Shown here piece by piece: positions 53,030 through 62,212 of a stretch of DNA of 64,000 bases. The notes under the pieces are model-generated. The model ran no database searches, was not told the DNA's origin, and was given only the letters and a program-made list of their open reading frames with translations. Source of the DNA: Bacillota bacterium (lineage in GTDB: Bacteria; Bacillota; Clostridia; Christensenellales; Aristaeellaceae). The stretch is taken from NCBI GenBank assembly GCA_023435435.1, contig JAEYRW010000085.1, forward strand, positions 1-64,000. The letters are read 5' to 3'. Both the position numbers and the translations under genes were made by a program. The first letter of the stretch is position 1; every line of letters begins with the position of its first letter.

Positions 53030-54030
53030 AAAAGACGCGGATTGCCCTGCCGCTGCTGCTCCTCGTTTTGCTTCTCCTGCTGATCCTTTCCGTCCGGACG
53101 GGGTATACGTCCCTTTCGTTTCGGGACATCCTGCGGATTCTCCTGGGCGGCGGGACAGACGGCGAAAATCTGGTGGTCTTTTCCTTCCGCATGCCGCGGA
53201 TTTTCCTCGGAATGCTCAGCGGCATGGGCTTCGCCCTGTCGGGCTGCGTGCTGCAGGGATTGACGCGCAACCCGCTGGCCGATCCCGGTCTTCTGGGCAT
53301 CAACGCGGGGGCCGGGCTCGTGGTGGTGACGTTCCTCTCGCTGGCGGGGACGCTCTCCCTGGGGAGCGTGCTCTCCCTGCCCCTCTTCTCGCTGCTGGGC
53401 GCGGCGCTCTCCGGACTGCTGATTTACGCGCTCTCGGTTCGGAAAAATGGGGGACTTGATTCCATGAAGATGATCTTAAACGGCATCGCGATCCAGCTGG
53501 GCATGACCGCCGCCATGACGCTTCTGGCGCTGGGCCTGGATTCCGATCAGTACGAATTCGTCGCGCGGTTTCAGGCGGGGAGCTTCTGGAACGCCGACTG
53601 GCCCATGGTTCTGAGCCTTCTTCCGTGGATCGCCGCCGGATTTTTGCTGCTCATGACCAAGACGCGGGTTCTCAATCTCCTCGAAGCCGGGGACGAGATT
53701 GCGGTAGGCCTGGGCGTCCGGGTGCGCGGAGAAAAGAGGACGCTCATGATCGCGGCGCTGGCGCTGGCGGCGGCTTGCGTGTCCTCCAGCGGAAGCATGA
53801 GCTTTGTCGGGCTCGTCGCGCCCCACCTGGCGCGCAGGCTCGTCGGTTCGCGCCATCAATACCTGGTTCCGGCGAGCCTTTTGACGGGCGGGATCGTCGT
53901 GGTCGCGGCGGACGCCGTTGCCCGCACGGTCGTCCAGCCGGAGACGCTGCCCACGGGGCTCGTCACGTCGCTCATCGGCGCGCCCTACTTTCTGACGATG
54001 CTCGTTGCCCGGCGCAAAGGCGTGCGGTGA
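53026..54030 (+). CDS. FecCD-family ABC permease (set 2, second subunit)
   Basis: A 334-residue membrane protein: a leucine-rich first helix, then [37 protein letters not shown] and [20 protein letters not shown]. With the preceding gene it forms a heterodimeric channel, unlike set 1, which has one permease. A 35-base gap separates it from the NifH-like gene. Confidence 0.9.
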   Translation: MKKTRIALPLLLLVLLLLLILSVRTGYTSLSFRDILRILLGGGTDGENLVVFSFRMPRIFLGMLSGMGFALSGCVLQGLTRNPLADPGLLGINAGAGLVVVTFLSLAGTLSLGSVLSLPLFSLLGAALSGLLIYALSVRKNGGLDSMKMILNGIAIQLGMTAAMTLLALGLDSDQYEFVARFQAGSFWNADWPMVLSLLPWIAAGFLLLMTKTRVLNLLEAGDEIAVGLGVRVRGEKRTLMIAALALAAACVSSSGSMSFVGLVAPHLARRLVGSRHQYLVPASLLTGGIVVVAADAVARTVVQPETLPTGLVTSLIGAPYFLTMLVARRKGVR

Positions 54031-54065
54031 CGCGCGCGACATCAAACACGACGGAGGGATACGCC

Positions 54066-54809
54066 ATGCAGAAAATCGCGATTTATGGGAAGGGTGGCAT
54101 CGGGAAATCCACCACCGTCTCCAATTTGTCCGTCACCTTTTCCCGCATGGGATACAGGGTCATGCAGATCGGCTGCGACCCCAAGGCGGACTCCACAAGA
54201 AACCTGACCGGCGGCACGCGGATTCAAACGGTGCTGGATGCCCTGCGCCGGGGGGACGACGTGTCCCTTGACGAAATCGTCGTCCGGGGTGACCGGGGCG
54301 TCCTGTGCGTCGAATCCGGCGGCCCCAAGCCGGGCATCGGCTGCGCGGGGCGGGGCATCATCACGGCCTTCGAGAAGCTCGACGAGCTCGACGCCTATCG
54401 CGTCTTCCGCCCCGATATCGTGCTGGGCGACGTGGTGTGCGGCGGTTTTTCCATGCCCATCCGAAACGGATACGCGGACAAGGTCTTCATCGTAACCTCG
54501 GGGGAAATGATGTCTCTGTACGCCGCGACCAACATCGCCCACGCGGTGGGAAACCTGAGCGGAAGCCGTGCGGCCGCGCTGGGCGGACTGATCTTCAACG
54601 CGAAAAACATCGAGGACGAGGACCGATTGGTGGAAACGGCCGCCGGGGAGATGGGAACGGCCGTGATCCACAAAATCCCCCGGGACGGCGCGACCCAGCG
54701 CGCGGAAGCGCATGGGAAGACCGTCGCCGAGGCTTTTCCCGAAAGCGCCATGGCGGGGGAATACCGGGTGCTGGCGGAGAAACTGACGGAGGGCTGGGAT
54801 GGGATATAA
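54066..54809 (+). CDS. NifH-like iron protein with switch II deletion (set 2)
   Basis: A 247-residue NifH homologue very similar to that of set 1: Walker [11 protein letters not shown] (8-17), GCDPKADST (36-44), and both cluster cysteines C93 ([13 protein letters not shown]) and C125 (LGDVVCGG). Between them it reads [11 protein letters not shown], whereas set 1 reads [15 protein letters not shown]: four residues, including the switch II aspartate matching D123, are missing. The 12-base in-frame loss leaves the protein otherwise intact. ATP hydrolysis or its coupling to electron transfer should be affected. The stop overlaps the start of the NifD-like gene. Confidence 0.88.
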   Translation: MQKIAIYGKGGIGKSTTVSNLSVTFSRMGYRVMQIGCDPKADSTRNLTGGTRIQTVLDALRRGDDVSLDEIVVRGDRGVLCVESGGPKPGIGCAGRGIITAFEKLDELDAYRVFRPDIVLGDVVCGGFSMPIRNGYADKVFIVTSGEMMSLYAATNIAHAVGNLSGSRAAALGGLIFNAKNIEDEDRLVETAAGEMGTAVIHKIPRDGATQRAEAHGKTVAEAFPESAMAGEYRVLAEKLTEGWDGI

Positions 54810-55955
54810 GAGGCTGTCCGATATCGCGGGAAACGCGGGCGTGCGGTTATCGGAAACGCCCGTCGCATGCGGCGTACATTGCCCGATGCACACGCTATTG
54901 TCGGTGGTCCGGCGACTGAAGGGCGTCTCGACCTTGGTCGTCGGCATGCCCGAGTGCTGCCGGTACAGCCGCTTCGTCATCGACAATCTGCATTTTCCGG
55001 ATCTTCATTACGTCTATATGCTGGACGGAAACGAAGTCGTGTTGGCTGCGGGGACGGGGTTGCGCGTGCGCTTTCGGAAATGGCCGGGGCGGGGGCCGCG
55101 CACATCCTGGTGGTCAAGACCTGCGTTCCCGCGCTCATTGGCGAGGAACTCGAGGGCGGCTCGGACGCGGTGGGCCGGGAAACGGGCGCCGCGATCCGCG
55201 TCATCGACGCGGCGCACTTCAAGCGCAACGGGTATCTTTCCGGGTACGCGCTGGCCTACGAGGCGCTGGCCTTTTTCCTGCCCAAGTTGGCGGCGGAAAA
55301 TCAGGTCAATCTGCTGGGCGGCGCGGACGGCGCGGAATTTGCACGACTGAAGGATTTGATCGGCGCGCGCTTCCGGCGCGCGGCCTTTCCCGCGCAGGAG
55401 CCGGACGATTGGCCCGCGCTGGCGCGGGGGCGGTTGAATCTTGTGTTTTCCGCGCTGTTTTTGAAGATGGCGCGGGCGATGGAGGAACGGCTGGGAATCG
55501 CCTACATCGATCTTACCCGGGGAACGACGCCCGCCCGGGTCGCGGCGCTTTACCGCGCGATTTCCGGGGCGCTGGAGATGCCCGTCGAGCTCGATCCGGG
55601 AGCCGCTCCCGCGCGGTGTGCACGGGAGCCTTTGCGGTACACAAGTAGCATCTCCCATCCGGATATTTTGACGATGGTCGCCATCCTCGACGCGTGCGGC
55701 GCGGCGGCGGACGCGATTCATCTGGAGGAAGCGGACGACGTTTCCGGGCGCGAAGGACTGTCGTGCGATCCGCAGGTTTTCTATGAGGCGAAATCGGCGA
55801 ACCGCGGCGCGACGTCGCTCATCTTTGAAAACGGGGCCAGTATCCCCGGCGGGGCAATCGAGGCGGCGATGAAAAAAATCGGCTATGAGCGGATTGAGGC
55901 GCTTTGCGCGCTCGTCCGTTCAGCGACGGAAGGAGGCGCGGCATGCCGCTTATAA
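54799..55955 (+). pseudogene. NifD-like subunit with frameshift (set 2)
   Basis: The N-terminal frame (54799 to about 55043) encodes [14 protein letters not shown] with cluster-type cysteines in ACGVHCPMH (C24/C28) and GMPECCRYS (C53/C54), up to MLDGNEVV. The matching sequence then continues in the next frame as GCGDGVARALSEMAGAG, with the third cysteine in VVKTCVPALIGEE, to the stop at 55953. Adding one base after GTGTT near 55043 restores NEVVFGCGDGVARALSEM, so a single-base deletion is the simplest cause. The repaired protein would be about 385 residues. Either a real inactivating mutation or a sequence error; it overlaps the intact NifK-like gene. Confidence 0.82.
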
Positions 55956-57127
55956 AAAATGTTCCGGAGATGTCCGGCAGGATGGGCAGACTCATGGCCC
56001 TCGCGACCGTCGAAGGCGCGGTGCTGCTGGAATACGGCTCCATGGGCCACATGGTTTACGCGGAAAAATGGAAGGGGCAGCTGGGCGCCGCGCCCACGGC
56101 GGAGCTGTATACCACCCACATCGGGGAAAAGGAGATCGTGCTGGGGCTGACGGATCGGCTGGAAGAGGCCGTCGGGAATCTGATCCGCACGAAAAAGCCT
56201 CCCGCCATATTCGTCATCCCCTCCTCGATTCTTGAGATGATCGGCACGGATCTTGGCCCGGTCTGCGACGAGCTCTCCGAAAAGTCTGCGACGAAAGTCC
56301 TTTTCAGCCGAAAGGGCGGATTCCGGGCGCGCGGGGGCGACGGGATCGAGGAGGCGCTTTTCCAACTTGCCCGGGAAATCGCCGATGCGCCGGACGGAAC
56401 GGAGGAATCGTTCAATCTTCTGGGCTGCTGTGCGGATCACACGGGCTTCCGAAACGACGCGCGGGAGATCGCCCGCATCATGAAGGGCGCGTTTTCCCTG
56501 GACATGCACTGCGCCCTCACGGGCATTTCCTCCATGGAACGCATCCGGACGATGAACCGCGCCCGGCTGAACGTCGTTCATCGGTGGGAGGCGCTGAAGG
56601 CGGCCCAATATCTCGAGGGGGAATACGGGATTCCCTATGTATACGTGCCGGCCTACGGCCTTGCGGGCACGCTCGCGTTCTTAGAGGAGGCGGGGCGCGC
56701 GCTGGGCAGGGAGGCAAAGTCCGATTTTGTGGAAACCGAAAAGGCCGAGGTTCTGCGCCAGATTGAGCTGTGCAGGGCGCGCTTTTCGCACGATGAAAAC
56801 AAACCCACCGTTAACATCGGCGGCCCGAGCGACCGCGTGCGCGGCATCGCGTCCTTTTTGGTTGAGGAGCTCGGCTTTGCGCGCGGCCTTGTCTGGGCCA
56901 GCGACCGAAGGGAGGCAGGGCTTGCGTGGATGACCGACGACGAGGCCTTCGATCTGATTCGGCCGGGATTCACCCTCGCCGCGCCGGAAATCACCGAACG
57001 GGCGGGAATGGGCCGAATGCATGCATTGACCTGGAGCGCCGCGACGCAGGATATTGATCCGGATGTCCCGACGTTTGCTGGATTTGGGGGAACGGTTGGG
57101 CTGTGTTTTCTTGTCTCCGGGCAATAG
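55943..57127 (+). CDS. NifK-like nitrogenase component 1 subunit (set 2)
   Basis: A 394-residue homologue of the set 1 NifK-like protein. Shared segments are GAVLLEYGSMGHMVY (about 25-39), YTTHIGEKEIVLG and PSSILEMIGTDLGPV. All three cluster-cysteine positions are non-cysteine (T/E at the first, H-M at the second, S-S at the third). Ribosome site AGGAGG, 6-7 bases before the ATG, inside the end of the NifD-like gene. The frame is intact although its partner is broken. A terminator follows at 57170. Confidence 0.84.
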   Translation: MPLIKNVPEMSGRMGRLMALATVEGAVLLEYGSMGHMVYAEKWKGQLGAAPTAELYTTHIGEKEIVLGLTDRLEEAVGNLIRTKKPPAIFVIPSSILEMIGTDLGPVCDELSEKSATKVLFSRKGGFRARGGDGIEEALFQLAREIADAPDGTEESFNLLGCCADHTGFRNDAREIARIMKGAFSLDMHCALTGISSMERIRTMNRARLNVVHRWEALKAAQYLEGEYGIPYVYVPAYGLAGTLAFLEEAGRALGREAKSDFVETEKAEVLRQIELCRARFSHDENKPTVNIGGPSDRVRGIASFLVEELGFARGLVWASDRREAGLAWMTDDEAFDLIRPGFTLAAPEITERAGMGRMHALTWSAATQDIDPDVPTFAGFGGTVGLCFLVSGQ

Positions 57128-57169
57128 ACCGATTGCCATAGTGCCGCTGCCTGGAAGGTGCGAAAAAGA

Positions 57170-57207
57170 GGCGAGGCGCCGCAAACGCAGACCTCGCCGT
57201 TTTTTTA
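57170..57207 (+). terminator. Intrinsic terminator of set 2 operon
   Basis: GGCGAGG and CCTCGCC form a 7-bp stem with a 15-base loop, followed by G and seven T. It closes the nitrogenase-like set 2 operon. Confidence 0.8.
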
Positions 57208-57863
57208 TGGGATAAATTCCGCAACGGTTTGCCGCACCGAAACGATGGGGCGACGAATCTCAGAATCAAAGACATACCTCGCCATCACGGCACGGGGAAA
57301 CAGATGCACGCGCCAAGCGGCGCCGCGTGGCGGAATTCCCTTTGGGAAAAAACCATTCCCGAACAGCGCTTTGCCAATGGCATCACCACAAACAGGGTTT
57401 GTCCCTAACTGGTTATCACGCGGTTGACCCGGACCGGAAGACCGAGGGCGAGGACACCGACGCTGGCACGATCTCGACGGGGTGACCGGCGCATGGGCGC
57501 CTCTTTGCCAGGATTGGTTCGGCGCGGGCGGACTGTCCGGCGAACTGGAAGGCTCCACCGATTACCTCGAGCGTCTCAGGACCTGAAGGATTTCGACCTG
57601 GCATTCAGTCCATGATGACCGTCTCCCCGGAGGACGCCGTGAACAACATGCTGCCCCAGCTCGCGCGGTTCAGGGCCGACAAGCTCTATCTCATTATCCC
57701 GCTGACCGATGTCAAGCAGTGCGTCACCATCAACGCGGATATCGGGAATGTACCCACCGGCGGCATCGGGATTGCCTGGATCTTCGCGCTGGAGCAGATG
57801 TTCTTCCGGAGCTTCGAATATTAAGCAGAACCGGTCCCGTCATCTGACGCAAATTCCAATGAA
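57208..57863. other. Interval without a supportable gene
   Basis: Only short open frames are found. The best is 57612-57824 (plus, 70 codons, MMTVSPEDAVNNMLPQLARF at its start and GIGIAWIFALEQMFFRSFEY at its end). It looks protein-like in composition but lacks a ribosome site and matches no family I know. It may be the tail of a decayed gene whose earlier part, around 57420-57600, is broken by stops in all frames. Confidence 0.4.
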
Positions 57864-57899
57864 AAGAAGCCTTCGCTGCAAAACGAGGGCTTCTTATGC
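57864..57899 (-). terminator. Intrinsic terminator of SulP gene
   Basis: A 12-bp stem (AAGAAGCCTTCG against CGAGGGCTTCTT, one G-U pair) lies about 40 bases past the SulP stop on the minus strand and is followed on that strand by TTTTC. Confidence 0.65.
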
Positions 57900-57936
57900 G
57901 CTACGGCACGAATGAGTCGGCGCGCGGTGAGCCAGA

Positions 57937-59463
57937 TTATTTTGCCATACCGACGCGACCCATCTCACGATTAAGATCCGGCTTTGCGCCGATCAGAGAG
58001 ACCTCGGCGCCGTGCGCCGTCAGGTGTGCGCACAGTTCGGCCAACGCATTGAGCGCGCTCAGATCGGCAGAATAAGCGCTTGAAAGGTCGATCGTAATCC
58101 GGCTTGCGTCCTTTGCCAGATCTTCGATCTCATGAATGCAGCCCTGCGTGCCAAAGAACAGCGCGCCGTGCAGGGAAATCAAGAGCTGTCCGTCGGGCGA
58201 GACATCCGTGGCGATATGCAGCTGCGCGCTTTTGATCACGAAAGAGATCGCCGCGACCAAAATCCCCATCGCGATTGCAATGGTCAGGTCGAAAAGCACC
58301 GTGCAAATGAGGGTTACCAGATACATGAATATGGCATGTTTCATTCTGGATGCGAAGATTTGGCGAATGACCAATCTTTCGTTCATGCGCCAGGCGGTCA
58401 CGATCAATACGCCGGACAACGCCGCAAGCGGAATTCGGGACATCAGCTTATTGAGCAGGAACATGGATGCAATCAGGGCGAGCGAATGAACCACACTCGT
58501 CAGTCGTGTTTGCTGCCCCGCTTTGATCGCCACCGACGTGCGGGCAATCGCGGCGGTTGCCGGAACGCCGCCGATCAACGGCATCAGAAGGTTGCCAATC
58601 CCCTGGGCCATAAGTTCTCTGCGTACGTCCAATTTCTCGTCCTTCATGCGCCCCGCACTCAATCCGCACAGAAGGCTTTCAATCATGCCCAGGGCCGCGA
58701 TTGATACGGCTGGACCTGCGGCATTGATCAGGTCCTGCAGCGATACATCGGAGAAGGTCAACCGATTGTCCGCGACCAGTGAGCGCGGTATGTCTCCCAC
58801 CTCATGGACCGCTGCGACGGAGGGGTTGATCGCCACATTGAGCGCAAGCGCGGCAAGAATGGCAACCAACGATCCCGGGATCGGCCATTTTTTGGGCCAT
58901 ACCAGTGTAATCAGCACCGCGGCGCCGCCGATCATGACGGCCTGCAGATTTGGCGAGAAGCCGAGCGTTCGGTAAGAAAGCAATTTTTCCACAAGGTCCG
59001 TTCCGCTGGAAGACACGCCGAAAAAATTGTCCGCTTGTCCCAGCGCGATGACGAGCGCGATCCCGGAGGTGAACCCGGCGATGACCGGCGAAGGGATGAA
59101 CTGCACCAACTTGCCTACATGGAGGAGGGACATCAGGATAAGGAGTGCGCCTGAAATCAGCCCTGACAGAAGCACGCCATTGATGCCGTAACGCGCGCTG
59201 ACGCCGATCAGAATCGCCGACATCGCGCCGGTTGGGCCAGATATTTGAAAGGAAGCGCCAGACATCATTCCGATCACAAGACCCGCCGCGATGGCAGTTA
59301 CCATACCCGCCCCCGCGTCGGCGCCAGAACTCACGCCAAAGGCAAGCGCAAGTGGTAGCGCTACCGATGCTACGGTGAGTCCCGCCATTAAGTCCCGCAT
59401 CAACTTACTTGCATTGTAGCCACTGAACTCTCTGCACAGGTCGCGGACGTATTTGGCGATCAT
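57937..59463 (-). CDS. SulP-family anion transporter with STAS domain
   Basis: A 508-residue SLC26/SulP transporter. The membrane part (about 25-395) has the MAGLTVASVALPLALAFGVSSG and SGPTGAMSAILIG motifs, where sulfate-type transporters bind their anion between half-helices. The C-terminal STAS domain (about 415-505) includes GALFFGTQ and ITIDLSSAYSADLSALNAL, in which the usual phosphorylatable-type loop is recognisable. The ATG at 59463 follows AAGGAG. The substrate (sulfate, bicarbonate or other anion) cannot be told from sequence. It stands alone between the metal genes and the mobile element. Confidence 0.9.
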   Translation of the reverse strand: MIAKYVRDLCREFSGYNASKLMRDLMAGLTVASVALPLALAFGVSSGADAGAGMVTAIAAGLVIGMMSGASFQISGPTGAMSAILIGVSARYGINGVLLSGLISGALLILMSLLHVGKLVQFIPSPVIAGFTSGIALVIALGQADNFFGVSSSGTDLVEKLLSYRTLGFSPNLQAVMIGGAAVLITLVWPKKWPIPGSLVAILAALALNVAINPSVAAVHEVGDIPRSLVADNRLTFSDVSLQDLINAAGPAVSIAALGMIESLLCGLSAGRMKDEKLDVRRELMAQGIGNLLMPLIGGVPATAAIARTSVAIKAGQQTRLTSVVHSLALIASMFLLNKLMSRIPLAALSGVLIVTAWRMNERLVIRQIFASRMKHAIFMYLVTLICTVLFDLTIAIAMGILVAAISFVIKSAQLHIATDVSPDGQLLISLHGALFFGTQGCIHEIEDLAKDASRITIDLSSAYSADLSALNALAELCAHLTAHGAEVSLIGAKPDLNREMGRVGMAK

Positions 59464-59855
59464 TTGTATCTCCTTATTGGAAAAAAGCGAGAATATACCG
59501 GGTATCATACGACTGATTTGAGTGCGCGGTCAACGGAGAAAATGAAAAATCCCCACTGAGATTAGGCTCCATTTGCACGGAGTTTTTACGACGAGCACAC
59601 AGTGGGATCGGCTCATCAAAAATGGCAGTTCCGCGGAAATCCCATCGGCATGAGCGGTAGAAGGAGCCAAGCAACGATCTCCCTGATTCATACGCCAGAG
59701 ACGGTGCAACACTCTGATTTCCCACGCCGATTATCCTGACATTTCGCTTAAAGGGACTTTGTAAAAACGCCATAAATTATGTTAAAACGCTATTTCAATG
59801 TCAAAACATCCTCCATCGTGTTTGTGACGAAACACACAACAGGAGGATTGCTTTT
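59464..59855. other. Intergenic region at the border of the mobile element
   Basis: No supportable gene. It must hold the divergent promoters of the SulP gene and the XRE regulator. A 6-8 base inverted repeat (CCCACTG near 59560, CAGTGGG near 59597) and an A/T-rich stretch near 59760-59800 are visible. The change to lower GC starts about here, so an element boundary may lie inside. Confidence 0.4.
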
Positions 59856-60221
59856 ATGCTCGTCAATTACAAGCACATCGGTCGGAGAGTTAAGGAAATC
59901 CGCAACGCGAAAAGGTTGACTCAGGCCGAGCTTGCCGAGCAGATCGACATGTCCGCGCCGTACATAAGCCTGATCGAAACCGCCGCGAAAAAGGCAAGCC
60001 TTTCCAGCTTGATCCTGATCGCCAGCGCGCTCGACGTTACGGTGGATGCATTGCTCAGAGGGACGCAAACCAACGACGCGGCGGAATACTGCCGCGATTT
60101 CGTTTCCCTGATCAATGACTGTGATCGCTACGAAAGACGCATCATTTTCGAAGTGGCCTTCGCCACCAAGAAAAGTTTACGCGATAGCAGGTGTCTTTCC
60201 GCCTTTTCCGAAGAAATGTAA
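59856..60221 (+). CDS. XRE-family transcription regulator
   Basis: A 121-residue protein with a classic Cro/C1 helix-turn-helix at residues about 8-66 (RRVKEIRNAKRLTQAELAEQ, then MSAPYISLIETAAKKASLSSL). The C-terminal half is probably for dimerisation or ligand sensing. Ribosome site AACAGGAGG. It precedes a serine recombinase gene by about 110 bases and is probably the regulator of the mobile element. Confidence 0.85.
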   Translation: MLVNYKHIGRRVKEIRNAKRLTQAELAEQIDMSAPYISLIETAAKKASLSSLILIASALDVTVDALLRGTQTNDAAEYCRDFVSLINDCDRYERRIIFEVAFATKKSLRDSRCLSAFSEEM

Positions 60222-60334
60222 ACGGCATTGTCCGGATTATTCACCGGAGGTAAAGTTGTTTTCCTCCGGTGAATAGACTTTGTATGAAATCCACATATAA
60301 TAGCATTATTCGACCTTGTTCGGGGGGATTTGTG

Positions 60335-62212
60335 ATGCAGGAGACCAAAGCGGTGAAAAGAGACACCGAAAACCGCAAGGAAAAAATACGCGCAAAATAT
60401 CAAAGTGCGATTCCGGATGACATTGATATCATTCCGGCTGCACCGCAGGAAAACTTTTTTGAGGATGAGAAGGAGAAGCGCGTCGCCTTTTATGTCCGCG
60501 TGTCCACCGACGACCCACGGCAAACGTCATCGTTTGAACTGCAAAAAGGTCATTATACGGAAATGCTGAACCGGCACAAAAACTGGAAGCTGGTTCATAT
60601 TTTCGCCGACGAGGGTATATCGGGAACTTCATTGAAGCACCGCGACGCCTTTATAAGAATGATTTCCGACTGCAAAGCCGGTCAGATCGACCTGATTGTT
60701 ACAAAGAGTGTTTCCCGATTTGCCCGCAACGTCGTTGACTGTATCGGATATGTGCGGCAACTGGCGGCCATGCAGCCGCCCGTAGGTATTTTCTTTGAGA
60801 TGGAAAGTATCTATACATTGAATGACAGCAGCGAGATGAGCCTTTCATTTATGTCCACATTGGCACAGGAAGAATCGCATATCAAAAGCAGAGTCGCGAA
60901 TGATTCGATTGAAAAAAGGTTCCGTCGCGGCATCTTCCTCACCCCGCCGCTGCTCGGTTACGACCAGGACGAGGACGGCAACCTTGTCATGAACCCGGAG
61001 GAAGCGAAAACCGTGCGGCTGATTTTCTTTCTATATTTGTACGGCTGCACCTGCCGGCAAATAGCGGAAATGCTTACGTCCTTAAAGAGGATGACGAAAA
61101 GAGGGAACACTGCGTGGGCGCCCGGTTCAATCCTGCAGATTCTGCAAAACGAACGGCATTGCGGGGACATACTCGCCCGCAAGACATGGACACCGAGTTA
61201 CCTTGACCACCTGTCGCGTAAAAACCGGAATAACCACAACCAATATACAAGAAAAGACAACCACGAAGCCATCGTTTCGCGGGATGATTTCATTGCTGTT
61301 CAGCGGCTGATCAGCAATGCCAAATATGGAAACAAAGGCATATTGCCAGAGCTGAAGGTGATCGCGGACGGCGCGCTGAAAGGTTTTGTTTCCATCAATC
61401 CGCGCTGGGCGGCTTTCAGCGCCGACGATTACCGCGCAGCCTCCGAAAGCGTATATGGCGGGGCAGATAAGCCGGAGTCAAAGCCTTTGGAGGTCAAGGC
61501 GCAGTCCGGCGATTTTGATTTACGCGGGTTTGAGGTCACCCGCTCTCAATTTTTTGATACCGCCCGTAAATTGTGCGTCACGCTGTCAACCGAGAACATC
61601 TGGTTCAGCAAGGAATGCATCCGCAAATTTGCAAAGGAACTTTATGTGGAAATGTTGGTTCATCCCCATGAACACCTTCTTGCCGTACGGCCCTGCGCCA
61701 AGGAATGCAGAAACGCCGTCAGGTGGGCAATGATCAACGAAGCAAATTACAATCCGCGTGACATCAGCGGCGCGGCATATTTGAATACCTTATTTGGAAT
61801 GTTTGGTTGGGACACCGAATTGAGGTATCGTGTCCGGGGTGTGCGCAGGCAAAAAGACAATGAGTCCGTTGTCATTTTCGATATGAGGGATACCGAAATT
61901 CTGATTTCCAACATGGCGGCTGACGGCTGCTTTCGTGAAAATACCAGTCCCGTGAGCGCGAACCCCCAAAATACCGTCGTCGCTTTCCCTCCGTCCTGGG
62001 TGGGCAACTTTGGCAGCAATTATTACCGCCACGCACAGGCGCGGGAATTGGCGGCAATCGACAAGGATGGTATGTGGAAAGTTGCGGTGGAGGGGCAGCC
62101 CTACAGGGATGCGCTGAGCATCCATGTAACCGATCAGGAAACCATTTCCAACGACATAAAGCAAATGATTTCCGATATGGAAAGGAAAGGTGCGGACAAT
62201 GGAAACGGATGA
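60335..62212 (+). CDS. Large serine recombinase
   Basis: A 625-residue site-specific recombinase. The N-terminal resolvase domain (about 48-190) has the catalytic serine S57 in YVRVSTDD and the arginine region KSVSRFARNVVDC. A recombinase domain follows (about 210-340, TPPLLGYDQDEDG and LQNERHCGDILARKTWTP). The zinc ribbon and coiled coil common in integrases of this class are not evident. Instead the C-terminal part (about 430-545) is related to the two small proteins encoded next. The ATG at 60335 follows GGGGGGATT; the frame is open about 22 codons further upstream. Probably the integrase of an integrative element. Confidence 0.88.
   Translation: MQETKAVKRDTENRKEKIRAKYQSAIPDDIDIIPAAPQENFFEDEKEKRVAFYVRVSTDDPRQTSSFELQKGHYTEMLNRHKNWKLVHIFADEGISGTSLKHRDAFIRMISDCKAGQIDLIVTKSVSRFARNVVDCIGYVRQLAAMQPPVGIFFEMESIYTLNDSSEMSLSFMSTLAQEESHIKSRVANDSIEKRFRRGIFLTPPLLGYDQDEDGNLVMNPEEAKTVRLIFFLYLYGCTCRQIAEMLTSLKRMTKRGNTAWAPGSILQILQNERHCGDILARKTWTPSYLDHLSRKNRNNHNQYTRKDNHEAIVSRDDFIAVQRLISNAKYGNKGILPELKVIADGALKGFVSINPRWAAFSADDYRAASESVYGGADKPESKPLEVKAQSGDFDLRGFEVTRSQFFDTARKLCVTLSTENIWFSKECIRKFAKELYVEMLVHPHEHLLAVRPCAKECRNAVRWAMINEANYNPRDISGAAYLNTLFGMFGWDTELRYRVRGVRRQKDNESVVIFDMRDTEILISNMAADGCFRENTSPVSANPQNTVVAFPPSWVGNFGSNYYRHAQARELAAIDKDGMWKVAVEGQPYRDALSIHVTDQETISNDIKQMISDMERKGADNGNG

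Noticed and set aside
51970..54030. A 686-codon plus-strand frame spanning two permease genes
   Set aside because: Only its last half in the proper frame is the second permease; the first half is an out-of-frame reading of the first permease.
55030..55050. Programmed ribosomal frameshift in the set 2 NifD-like gene
   Set aside because: There is no slippery heptamer or downstream structure at GTGTTGG, and the set 1 homologue needs no frameshift.
41838..57127. True nitrogenase and nitrogen fixation
   Set aside because: The FeMo-cofactor cysteine and the NifK cluster cysteines are absent, and there are no nifB, nifE or nifN genes.
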